Both the position numbers and the translations under genes were made by a program. From the NCBI GenBank assembly GCA_934426825.1, contig CAKRYI010000018.1, positions 1 through 55,369 on the forward strand: a stretch of 55,369 nt of DNA, in the 5' to 3' direction. Every line of letters begins with the position of its first letter. Position 1 is the stretch's first letter. Shown piece by piece: positions 43,370 to 51,049 of the stretch. The notes below the pieces were generated by a model, which saw only the letters and a list, made by a program, of their open reading frames with translations, was not told the origin of the DNA and did no database searches. This DNA is from an uncultured Acetatifactor sp. (GTDB lineage Bacteria; Bacillota; Clostridia; Lachnospirales; Lachnospiraceae).

Positions 43370-44314
43370 TCATCTACCTTCCTTCATGCTTTTGTACGTC
43401 AGCGACTTATCGCTGCGCCAGTCATAGATCCGGCAGTACACTTCTTCCGGGTCTTCTATATCCTGCTTTCTCGGCTCATCTGCTACCACAAAGTCAAATA
43501 GACTGAATTGATGATATTCCTCTTTGGGCTTTCCAAAGGGAATCGTCCCGGATATTCCATCCATCTGCCACAGGTTCCAGACAATAACATTCACAATCTT
43601 TCGCAGTTCTACATCTGTTGGAACTCTCCCCCACCTGTCCTGCATATAGTCCACAAAAGTTATGAGCAAATTGATTCTTGCAATCAGAAGGCTGTCTCCT
43701 TGAAATTCATAACCATACACACTCTGATATGCTCGAAGCACCCATTTGAACCATTCAGTTGCACTGTCTGTATTTTCATTTACCACACGCAGTTTTCTGT
43801 CTAAAATTCCTATCCGCTGCCTAATCTCAAGCAGTTCTCCGGTAGCTGCATCATAGCGTGATACAATGTAGGGAGCTTCACCGCAGGTAATCTCAAGCCT
43901 TTTGGAATCGACATATTTTTTCCATCCATCCGCTGTGTCAAACTCCACTTTTTCTGTGTTTACCAGCCAACCCTGCTCACATTCAACATTAAAAACATCT
44001 TTTCTTCCAAACCACTCCTCATCGCAATGGTTATTCATTTTGTTGCATATCCACGATGGCGTAAACACCTCTGCTTTGGCTCTGGTACGTTCCTGCTGTT
44101 GTTCCTTATTCTTTAGCACCCTCGGCTGTATCTCATATTGCGTAAATCCCTTTAAGATTTCTTCTGTCATCTGCTCAGTTTCCTTGATTGGAGTACCTTT
44201 GGAACTATATACCGATGTCGCAAATATAATATTTTTCTTTGTTGTCTTATCCTTCAGCAATGCTTTAAGATTTTCACTGACCGGATAAGTATTCAGATCA
44301 ATTAACTTATCCAT
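43370..44314 (-). CDS. Restriction-modification subunit, methyltransferase-associated (M-type)
   Basis: A 314-residue protein. AKAEVFTPSWICNKMNNHCD is motif X-like (FTP), and LEITCGEAPYIVSRYDAATG follows; no motif IV is visible. DRWGRVPTDVELRKIVNVIVWN and DPEEVYCRIYDWRSDKSLTY are near the C-terminus. Proteins like this are annotated as restriction endonuclease subunit M next to NPPY and helicase genes in other Bacillota. The ATG at 44314 has GAGG six bases upstream; the frame opens at 44326. It heads the three-gene operon. Its precise part in methylation or cleavage is not clear. Confidence 0.8.
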   Translation of the reverse strand: MDKLIDLNTYPVSENLKALLKDKTTKKNIIFATSVYSSKGTPIKETEQMTEEILKGFTQYEIQPRVLKNKEQQQERTRAKAEVFTPSWICNKMNNHCDEEWFGRKDVFNVECEQGWLVNTEKVEFDTADGWKKYVDSKRLEITCGEAPYIVSRYDAATGELLEIRQRIGILDRKLRVVNENTDSATEWFKWVLRAYQSVYGYEFQGDSLLIARINLLITFVDYMQDRWGRVPTDVELRKIVNVIVWNLWQMDGISGTIPFGKPKEEYHQFSLFDFVVADEPRKQDIEDPEEVYCRIYDWRSDKSLTYKSMKEGR

Positions 44315-44326
44315 TTTTATCCTCAT

Positions 44327-44651
44327 TTCTAAAGCCGGCTATCTTTGATAGCCAGCTTGGAAAAAATGTATACATTTCCAGTAATCGTATACATAAAACC
44401 ATTCTTACATATTGTATCACGAAATCAGTCGAAATTCAGTAATTTTCTGTCAAAACTTCGTGAAATTTCACAGTTACAAATCCAAATTTTTCTCATGAAA
44501 AAAAGTATACAAATGGAAATTTTGTTTCCAAAATCACTGTCACAGAGTATAAAAGGATTATGAAGGTTGAAAATGCAAGCAAAAACAAGTATAGTGTAAA
44601 AAGGCGTCAAAGCACACAAAAAGAACCATATAATTATTAGGAGAAAAATGT
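44327..44651. other. Divergent intergenic region with hairpin and promoter elements
   Basis: It separates the restriction-modification operon (minus) from the plus-strand membrane gene. A 12-bp hairpin (AAGCCGGCTATC/GATAGCCAGCTT, 44332-44358) lies close to the operon start; ATGTATACAT and a second TATACAT nearby could be operator half-sites. A promoter for the right-hand gene is at 44567-44595. I see no gene. Confidence 0.6.
44567..44595 (+). promoter_or_regulatory. Promoter of the plus-strand membrane-protein gene
   Basis: TTGAAA (44567-44572), 17 bp, TATAGT (44590-44595). The predicted start is about 50 bp before the ATG at 44652. Confidence 0.68.
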
Positions 44652-45584
44652 ATGATAAATTTGGAAAATATTAACATGTGGAGTATAGTAGTTCAATTGA
44701 TAGCTGCGATAGGCACAATAGGATCTGTATTATGGGCAATTCATGTTTATCATAAAGAAAATGACAATAGAAATTTGCTAGATATAAAAGACAATATTTT
44801 AAAGATTCCAGCTATTTGTTCTGATATTAATATTTTACTATCTGAACCGTTTTTTGCTGCGCTAGGAAATAGTATAGCAGATGAACTTAAAAAATTGCAC
44901 GAAAAAGGACAATCACTTGAAAGTTTTTCAAATTTTTTGCTTAGTGATGAAAAATCACATAATTATAAAGCACAAGCAATATATTCTGGTTTAAAACGCT
45001 GTGATGAAGTAAATCAGATTAAGGAAATGCTTAAAATGCTTCAGGATGCAGAACGTTCAATAATTTTGCGTTTTCCTGGTTTAGGACAGGCAATAAGAAA
45101 GTTATCATTTTATATTAATAGAGCTGCAACTAGAACAGTTTCTTCTCATATTCTTAATAAAAGTATTGCGGCAACGCTTGATGATGGTGTTGAAAATGAA
45201 TCCTTTAGAAGTGCAGTATCAAATGCAGCGGCAACTGGATCTACGGAATTATATTTTAAAGAATTGGCTATTTATATTACGAGTGTTATAAAATCGTCGT
45301 TAAAGCAGGGGGTTTTGGGACAAAGAACAATAGATTTGTCATTAATAATGATAGAGAATACATGTTCTGCTTTTGGCGAAATAGAAATAAATAAATTGAA
45401 AAAATTCTGTAAAAAAGATTCTCATTTAATGAAAAAGAAAAATGAAGATATGCAAAAACATGCTGTTGAAGACGCAATGATTATATTGAAGAATTATAAA
45501 CGATATTACAAAGAAGAACAATGGGATAAAATGATTGAATGTAAAGGAAGAATTATTGAAAATATGGAAAGCAATGATGATTGA
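44652..45584 (+). CDS. Hypothetical protein with one N-terminal membrane segment
   Basis: A 310-residue AT-rich gene. One membrane segment lies near the N-terminus (WSIVVQLIAAIGTIGSVLWA), followed by a helical cytosolic part (HKENDNRNLLDIKDNI to the C-terminus) rich in Lys and Glu. No enzyme motif is seen. The layout (anchor plus helical domain) is common among small-family island proteins, but I do not recognise it. GGAG lies eight bases before the ATG, and a promoter is at 44567-44595. Downstream is the left inverted repeat. The low GC content suggests recent transfer. Confidence 0.78.
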   Translation: MINLENINMWSIVVQLIAAIGTIGSVLWAIHVYHKENDNRNLLDIKDNILKIPAICSDINILLSEPFFAALGNSIADELKKLHEKGQSLESFSNFLLSDEKSHNYKAQAIYSGLKRCDEVNQIKEMLKMLQDAERSIILRFPGLGQAIRKLSFYINRAATRTVSSHILNKSIAATLDDGVENESFRSAVSNAAATGSTELYFKELAIYITSVIKSSLKQGVLGQRTIDLSLIMIENTCSAFGEIEINKLKKFCKKDSHLMKKKNEDMQKHAVEDAMIILKNYKRYYKEEQWDKMIECKGRIIENMESNDD

Positions 45585-45627
45585 CGATTTGAAAAACAAA
45601 GAAAATTGCATTTCAAGTATAATTTGT

Positions 45628-45759
45628 GGCAACATTTTGGCAACAGAAAATCAGTAAGCCAGAATAAAATGTGTAAATGAAGTAAAATATCGGCAGATTT
45701 CAAATAAAACTTAAACAGAATAGTTTAAGACAAAGCAATGATTTGCCGAGTTTGAATAG
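45628..45759 (+). repeat. Left copy of a 132-bp inverted repeat
   Basis: Matches the reverse complement of 49946-50077 at 115 of 132 positions (87%) without gaps. It begins with a tandem half-site GGCAACATTTTGGCAAC and ends TTGCCGAGTTTGAATAG. A plus-strand terminator and a second tandem site (GGGTACGATTTGGGTAC) follow. Such tandem hexamers resemble tyrosine-integrase arm or attachment sites, so this may be the end of a past integrated element (inference). Confidence 0.9.
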
Positions 45760-45768
45760 CGGATTTTG

Positions 45769-45809
45769 CCTCACAAAGCCTGTATTTATGGGCTTTGTGG
45801 GGCTTTTTT
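45769..45809 (+). terminator. Plus-strand terminator beside the left inverted repeat
   Basis: CCTCACAAAGCC, 10-nt loop, GGCTTTGTGGGG, then CTTTTTT. It serves transcription coming from the membrane-protein gene or a lost upstream gene. Confidence 0.85.
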
Positions 45810-45843
45810 AGATGGCGATGGGTACGATTTGGGTACAAAAATT

Positions 45844-47184
45844 TTATAGCAATTGAATTAAAAACTCGATTGATCTTCGTAATTCATCATCTGTAAATCT
45901 ATTTCCAGAGTCGGGATGATCAATTGCATTGCGTATATATGTAGGTAATGTATTGTATTGGGTTCTGCCGTATGAAGAAGCCTTGCCATATTTCGCAGAA
46001 TCAAATAATGGATGATTAAAAATGAAATCGTCACACTCCTTTATGTACGGTTTTCCCTCTTTCATTTGTAAATATCCGTATAATTCAATATGGTAATCGA
46101 TAGATGCAATATTGAATGCAAGATAATTTGTTTCGGCTGCAGTTATGGTTGGTAATACGCCTGGAACGTTTACCGTTTTGGGAGTAATTAAACCACTATC
46201 ATCATTTAATATAATAATTAATACATTATCTTTGTCTTTAAGCGCAGAGCGTAAAACATATTTAGAATGTGTTGCTACTATAAGTTGAGAGGATTGAATA
46301 CCATTTTTTGTAAATAAGTTGTGGTAGTAGGGGAGTATTTTATCTTGCCATCTTGGATGCATACTTAATTCTGGTTCATCAATAAGAATGATACTGTTAT
46401 CCATTTTGTTCACATTCCGAAGTAGCTGGGTGCCTCGGAATACTATTTGCTTTTCGCCTGTGCTTAGATCATCTATGGAGATGTTATTTCCATTTTTGCT
46501 AAATATTATTTTCTTTTCATCGCGGGATGTATTGTCTATTTCTTGAAATTGTAATTTATCAAAAAAATTATTGAATGCTTTTTTAAATCTATATGTTTTG
46601 GAAGATATTTGAAAGTCCTCTAAAGTTTTGCCTTGGTGTGTAGTGCATATTTTCATCCAAGCAGAATTATCTTGTTCATCAATATCTACAAGCAATTGTT
46701 TTATGGATGTGAAATCATCTTTTTCATCGTTATCATATTTATTTTGATCTAATTGTTGTGTGGTGGTAGATGTTACTTTTTTTGTATTGAATCCTGAACG
46801 AGCTTTTGAATAAGCGAAGCCATAATGTCGAATATCAAATAAATCGTTATTAATAGAATCAGGGCTATTGTTTTTGTTTGAATGAATATATTTTTCAGTA
46901 TTATCACTCAAATTTTTCCTATGATGAAAACCACAGTCAGCATCTCTTTCGTTCTGTGGATAAATATGATATATGCAATTTTCAATATTATACTCAATAT
47001 ATTCAAAAGCATTAATTGTACCAAGGTTTAAAAAGATACTTAATGTTTCCAAAATGGTCGTTTTTCCAGTGCCGTTTTCTCCAGCAAGTACTATTGTATT
47101 GTAAGGTTTTCCCGAAGGATTTGTAAAATTAAGTTCTAAATTTCCAAGTATTGGGTGCTCTTTCCATTTAAGTTTTGTAATCAT
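45844..47184 (-). CDS. AAA family ATPase (ABC/OLD-like)
   Basis: A 446-residue ATPase. Walker A is IVLAGENGTGKTTILETLS, the signature-like segment is DDLSTGEKQIVFRG, Walker B is SIILIDEPELSMHPRW, and VATHSKYVLRSAL is the switch His region. This is the AAA_15/AAA_21 layout shared by many phage-defence ATPases (OLD, PtuA and AriA types). The C-terminal part (TLPTYIRNAIDHPDSGNRFT) has no TOPRIM that I can see. GGAGG is six bases before the ATG. It lies just inside the left inverted repeat and 45 bp after the Xre gene on the same strand. A solitary defence ATPase is possible, but a partner nuclease is not seen next to it. Confidence 0.85.
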   Translation of the reverse strand: MITKLKWKEHPILGNLELNFTNPSGKPYNTIVLAGENGTGKTTILETLSIFLNLGTINAFEYIEYNIENCIYHIYPQNERDADCGFHHRKNLSDNTEKYIHSNKNNSPDSINNDLFDIRHYGFAYSKARSGFNTKKVTSTTTQQLDQNKYDNDEKDDFTSIKQLLVDIDEQDNSAWMKICTTHQGKTLEDFQISSKTYRFKKAFNNFFDKLQFQEIDNTSRDEKKIIFSKNGNNISIDDLSTGEKQIVFRGTQLLRNVNKMDNSIILIDEPELSMHPRWQDKILPYYHNLFTKNGIQSSQLIVATHSKYVLRSALKDKDNVLIIILNDDSGLITPKTVNVPGVLPTITAAETNYLAFNIASIDYHIELYGYLQMKEGKPYIKECDDFIFNHPLFDSAKYGKASSYGRTQYNTLPTYIRNAIDHPDSGNRFTDDELRRSIEFLIQLL

Positions 47185-47228
47185 TTGGTACCTCCATAAA
47201 AGAAATTTTAGCCCAATGTTAATAATTT

Positions 47229-47780
47229 TTAGTTAGTATTTTTAGGATTCAATCCCATCTTATCCATAACCTCATCATGTGCCTTCTGGATCTTAAGTCG
47301 TTCCTGCAATGTCTCCGATTCTGGATAAATATCCATCCAAAGATTAAAGTCAGCCGCTGCTTTGAGCAGAGCTTCCCCACGTTTCTTAACATCTTTGATT
47401 TCATTACATTTCTCGACTTCTTCCATATATTCCTCATAGCGGTCTAACCAAGAACGCATTAAGGACAAAGTTCCAAAGCTGATTCCAACCATATCATTTC
47501 CAGCTTCATCCTTGTATTCAAAGAGTTGTCCGTCATATTGCCGGAATATTTGAAAGAGTTTGTGAATCGCCTTTATACCATCAAAATCAGAGTTTGCAAG
47601 TACTTCGGGATTGACAGATAAAGCGTTTGCTATTTTTTCAAGAGAGGATGGCTTGGGATTTCTTCTGCCACTTTCGTAGGCACGAATGTAGGCTTCACTT
47701 GCCTCAACCATTTCTCCTAATTGTTTTTGGGTAAGATTACGTTCCTGCCGGATACGTCTTATGTTTTCCCCGACTGTCAT
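47229..47780 (-). CDS. Xre-family helix-turn-helix regulator
   Basis: A 183-residue protein with an N-terminal Xre/Cro HTH: GENIRRIRQERNLTQKQLGE and SEAYIRAYESGRRNPKPSSL. The C-terminal part is helical (SLMRSWLDRYEEYMEEVEKC). GGAGG lies nine bases before the ATG. It is divergent from the excisionase remnant and recombinase, with CGAAACAAAA repeats in the promoter between them, and 45 bp upstream of the AAA ATPase gene. Probably the control protein of a mobile element, of the kind that represses the excision genes. Confidence 0.9.
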   Translation of the reverse strand: MTVGENIRRIRQERNLTQKQLGEMVEASEAYIRAYESGRRNPKPSSLEKIANALSVNPEVLANSDFDGIKAIHKLFQIFRQYDGQLFEYKDEAGNDMVGISFGTLSLMRSWLDRYEEYMEEVEKCNEIKDVKKRGEALLKAAADFNLWMDIYPESETLQERLKIQKAHDEVMDKMGLNPKNTN

Positions 47781-47878
47781 AAAATCATGCCTCCTGCTCT
47801 AAAACTATATTTGGGTGAAACTGATCAATATTAAATATAGAATAACACACAAAAAGAAAAAGATAAAGCAAAAAGATA

Positions 47879-47922
47879 TTGACGCGAAACAAAAGTTGCG
47901 ATATTATAAAAACGAAACAAAA
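47879..47922 (+). promoter_or_regulatory. Promoter with direct-repeat operator between Xre gene and recombinase module
   Basis: TTGACG (47879-47884), 17 bp, TATTAT (47902-47907) on the plus strand. The 10-mer CGAAACAAAA occurs at 47885-47894 and again at 47913-47922, on either side of the -10, as expected for repressor sites. The divergent Xre protein is the likely binder (inference). Confidence 0.65.
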
Positions 47923-47954
47923 TGATTCTATACAGAAGCAAAGGAGAAAACAAG

Positions 47955-48160
47955 ATGAATGAAAAAATCTATTACAGTGCAGAGGACATTGCAAAAAGGC
48001 TTGGTGCAAGCATGGTAAATCATACAAAATCCTTAGAAAAATGGATAAGGACTTGGAAAGCAAGTGGGGTTACAATCGCCGGAAAGATTCCGGTGGTTTC
48101 AATGAATCAGTCTTCTACTGGTTATATATCAATATGCTTGCAAATACTAGACCTAAGTAG
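47955..48160 (+). pseudogene. Broken excisionase-like DNA-binding gene, at least three frameshifts
   Basis: It starts MNEKIYYSAEDIAKRLGAS with AAGGAG upstream, as in small MerR/Xis-like excisionases. The family continues in a second frame (GKSYKILRKMDKDLESK), returns to the first (GVTIAGKIPVV) and ends in a third (FNESVFYWLYINMLANTRPK, stop at 48160). Joined, these give one coherent protein; in the actual frame the product would be scrambled. The gene is probably dead. Confidence 0.7.
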
Positions 48161-48192
48161 GAGATGTTGACAGATGAAGGAGGCAAAAATGC

Positions 48193-48801
48193 ATGGAAGT
48201 TATAAATGTTTATGGATATATGAGAGTGTCATCAAAGGAACAAAATGAGGATAGACAGAAAATCGCATTAACGGAGATGGGAGTACCTGAGAATAACATT
48301 TATATGGATAAACAGTCGGGTAAGGATTTTGAGAGAACACAATATAAGCGGTTATTGCGAAAATTAAATGAAAACAGTGTGCTGTATATCAAGTCGATTG
48401 ACCGCTTAGGCAGGAATTACGGGGAATTGAATGAGCAGTGGCGCATTATTACAAAAGAGAAGAAAGCAGATATTGTTGTCATAGATATGCCGCTGTTAGA
48501 TACCCGCAGAGAAAAGAATTTGCTTGGAACATTTATTAGTGATGTCGTTCTGGCATTGCTTAGCTATGTTGCAGAAAATGAACGCACCAATATCAAGCAA
48601 AGACAGGCGGAGGGAATTGCAGCAGCGAAAGCAAGGGGTGTAAAGTTCGGCAGACCACCATTACCAATCCCACAAAACTTTTATCAGATGCACAAAGACT
48701 GGCGGGCAGGGAAAATTACAATAGAAGAAGCTGCTAAGGCTTGTAATATGTGCCCTAAGACGTTTTACAGCAAGGCAGTAAAATATGAAAAATCCAGTTA
48801 A
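48193..48801 (+). CDS. Serine recombinase (resolvase/invertase family)
   Basis: A 202-residue small serine recombinase. The N-terminal resolvase domain has YGYMRVSSKEQNEDRQ with the catalytic Ser, then YIKSIDRLGRNYGE and DMPLLDTR. The long helix (ENERTNIKQRQAEGIAAAKA) and GVKFGRPPLP lead to a C-terminal HTH (ITIEEAAKACNMCPKTFYSK). It cuts and joins DNA at short paired sites, either to resolve or invert. AGGAGG lies nine bases before the ATG. It lies between two 132-bp inverted repeats, and its 3' end overlaps that of the Lon-like gene by 47 bp on the opposite strand. It looks intact. Confidence 0.93.
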   Translation: MEVINVYGYMRVSSKEQNEDRQKIALTEMGVPENNIYMDKQSGKDFERTQYKRLLRKLNENSVLYIKSIDRLGRNYGELNEQWRIITKEKKADIVVIDMPLLDTRREKNLLGTFISDVVLALLSYVAENERTNIKQRQAEGIAAAKARGVKFGRPPLPIPQNFYQMHKDWRAGKITIEEAAKACNMCPKTFYSKAVKYEKSS

Positions 48802-49765
48802 ATAGTTCATGCGTTTTAACTGAAATGGTATACTTTTCCATAATTATTGATTCAAATAATACTTTTATACTTCTTTCCAGTGACCTTACTCCTGGCTCAA
48901 GTGAATGAGCCGTAATCAAGTACTCTATCAAGTCGTCACATAATTCTAAATTAAAATCTTCCACAGCAAGCTTTTTAGACAAGTCAGGTACAATATAATT
49001 TGTCAAAATTTTGGCCTTTTCTTCCTTCGTATAACCTGCTAAGTGAATAATATCAAGCCGGTTCAATAAAATTGAAGAAATAGGTGTTATTGAATTTGCC
49101 GTTGCCAAAAAAACAATATTGGATAAATCTATAGGAATTTGAATCAAATCATCAATAAACTCACTTCTATCACTATCCAAAACATGCAACAACACGTGCT
49201 CTGGATAACCATGTGAATCTGATCCCCCCATTTTATCTATTTCATCAAGCAAAATGAGCGGGCATAAAGACCCTGCCTCTATAATGCCCTCAACAATTAA
49301 TCCTGGTTTTGGGTCTTTATAATTACTATCATATCCTCTTAGTGGTCCGGCATCACTTATACCAGCTAGCGGAATTTTTATAAATGGTCGATTCATAGCT
49401 TTAGCTACCGCCTTAGCAATTGATGTTTTCCCTACACCCGGAGGGCCTGTTAATAATAAAACATCCCCATATGCCCGCCCTAGGTGCTTTTGGCACGCAA
49501 TATATCTCATCATTTGTCGTTTCACATCTTGCATTCCATAATGTGATTCTTCTAATGTTTTTTGCGCAAAAGAAATATCAATTTCAGGATATGAATCATT
49601 TAACCACGGAATTTTCTTTATATATTGAATTTGCTGTTTAGAAAAATTTCCATTTTCAATTTTTTGTATGACGAAATCAGGCAAACCTTCATACAATTTC
49701 TCCTTTTTTTCTTTTTCAACCTCAATTCGCCTGTGCTCTATTTCTTCAAAATTAAAACCCTCCAT
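48755..49765 (-). CDS. Lon-like AAA+ ATPase lacking the protease domain (3' truncated)
   Basis: A 336-residue protein close to the AAA+ module of Lon. It has EESHYGMQDVKRQMMRYIA, Walker A VLLLTGPPGVGKTSIAKAVA, Walker B PLILLDEIDKMGG, and VFLATANSITPISSILLNRL (sensor 1 and arginine finger). The final SLEPGVRSLERSIKVLFESI matches Lon, but the Ser-Lys peptidase domain that should follow is missing. The last residues (WIFHILLPCCKTS) are read through the 3' end of the recombinase gene, so the gene was probably cut when that element arrived or was rearranged. GGAGG precedes the ATG. The product may be non-functional or act as an ATPase only. Confidence 0.83.
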   Translation of the reverse strand: MEGFNFEEIEHRRIEVEKEKKEKLYEGLPDFVIQKIENGNFSKQQIQYIKKIPWLNDSYPEIDISFAQKTLEESHYGMQDVKRQMMRYIACQKHLGRAYGDVLLLTGPPGVGKTSIAKAVAKAMNRPFIKIPLAGISDAGPLRGYDSNYKDPKPGLIVEGIIEAGSLCPLILLDEIDKMGGSDSHGYPEHVLLHVLDSDRSEFIDDLIQIPIDLSNIVFLATANSITPISSILLNRLDIIHLAGYTKEEKAKILTNYIVPDLSKKLAVEDFNLELCDDLIEYLITAHSLEPGVRSLERSIKVLFESIIMEKYTISVKTHELFNWIFHILLPCCKTS

Positions 49766-50139
49766 TAATATCTCCTCCTATGACAGGATGTACAATCCAA
49801 TAATCTATTTATATTTTATCTAAATCAATATTGACATATTTGAGGGCAACAATTTTATAAATAATTAGGCAAATATAAATAATTCAGAAATGATAGACAA
49901 TCCTATGAATTACCTGCCATATAAAATAATCCGTACAATCTTGTACTATTCAAACTCGGCAAGTTGCAAATTTATCTTAAACTGTTTTATTTAAGCTTTA
50001 TTTATAATCTGCCGATATTTTACTCCATTTACACATTTTATTTTGGCTTACTGATTTTCTGTTGCCAAAGTGTTGCCATGAGGATATTATACTAAGATTC
50101 CAGGTATTTGCAAAGAACTTTTGAACAAAAATATTTTTC
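49766..50139. other. Intergenic gap holding the right inverted repeat
   Basis: A 374-bp AT-rich gap between two minus-strand genes. Its main content is the inverted repeat at 49946-50077. I see no gene. A minus-strand promoter for the Lon-like gene probably lies at its left end but is not distinct. Confidence 0.6.
49946..50077 (-). repeat. Right copy of the 132-bp inverted repeat
   Basis: The reverse complement reads GGCAACACTTTGGCAAC at its start and TTGCCGAGTTTGAATAG at its end, matching 45628-45759 at 115 of 132 positions with no gaps. The longest identical stretch is the 26-bp run that begins TTTGGCAACAGAAAATC. Confidence 0.9.
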
Positions 50140-51000
50140 CTACATTCCATTTTCTGTCTTGCCATATAAATTTGATTGCCCTTCAAATTTTATATTATGT
50201 TCTTCACATAATCCCTTTATAAGTTCTACATACCATTCTTCAGCCATTGGATGAACCTTAACTCCTGATATGTATTTATTGAGACATGTTATTGATTGGC
50301 AAAAATTTACAGGAAGTTCTTTTTCTATCCAATGTCCCATATATTCCGTTAATCTCTTTTCTACTTCATTAAGTCTATCTACATCTTCTGGATTTTCTTG
50401 CATTTTTTTATTAATTCTCCAATTAGCTCCCATGCTACTCATTCTCACTACTTGATACCAACGTGCATCATCAACCAATACCCTTACTTCTGCTTCATGT
50501 TTAAATGCTTTTCTCTTATGAAAAAACGGTTCATATATTGTCTTCGTTTCTTTCAACTGCATCACTTGCTCATGCATCAGATTGTCTTCTGGTTCAACAT
50601 CATATTTTACTTTTCTGATTTCATATAAAATATCTGATTCCGTTTTTAACAAATTCTTTATTCTGACATCAGTGGTTTTAATTTGAATTGCATGGTGATT
50701 ATATGAATATATTCTCCATAAAGCATCATTATCAGACAAAGTTGACCAGCATTGTCCATATACGAAATATTTACCATGCTCCAATTTAAGCAGATTGTTT
50801 ATCGTCGCTTCGTAATTTCTTGGACAAACATTATAATACATATCCTCTATTATTTTTCGTCTATCCTCGGGATTTTCAATTCTTCTAAACAAATATCCTT
50901 CGTAATTATCGTCCCATGTTGCCGGACGTACATAGCGTTCTCTCTTATTATGTAACAAATCTATAAATGTTTCCAAACTGATAATTCTATACAAATTCAT
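50140..51000 (-). CDS. DUF2971 domain protein
   Basis: A 286-residue protein of the DUF2971 family: NLYRIISLETFIDLLHNKRE, LRYVRPATWDDNYEGYL-type opening, FVYGQCWSTLSDNDALWRIY, KRKAFKHEAEVRVLVDD and HPMAEEWYVELIKGLCEEHN. The family is widespread in genomic islands with unknown activity. I prefer the ATG at 51000; the frame opens at 51063 inside the end of the YhcG-type gene. It lies in the cargo between the inverted repeat and the relaxase, all on the minus strand. Confidence 0.85.
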   Translation of the reverse strand: MNLYRIISLETFIDLLHNKRERYVRPATWDDNYEGYLFRRIENPEDRRKIIEDMYYNVCPRNYEATINNLLKLEHGKYFVYGQCWSTLSDNDALWRIYSYNHHAIQIKTTDVRIKNLLKTESDILYEIRKVKYDVEPEDNLMHEQVMQLKETKTIYEPFFHKRKAFKHEAEVRVLVDDARWYQVVRMSSMGANWRINKKMQENPEDVDRLNEVEKRLTEYMGHWIEKELPVNFCQSITCLNKYISGVKVHPMAEEWYVELIKGLCEEHNIKFEGQSNLYGKTENGM

Positions 51001-51049
51001 TACTTCACCCGCTCTCTTGATTACATATCTATGCTGATAATCATACTGA

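Noticed and set aside
47785..48063. Minus-strand frame of 92 codons rich in Leu, Phe and Cys
   Set aside because: It overlaps the divergent promoter and the excisionase remnant, and has no ribosome site or family likeness.
45628..50077. An active phase-variable invertible switch
   Set aside because: The repeats are only 87% identical and much longer than usual small serine-recombinase sites; inversion is possible but not shown, so I kept it as a question.
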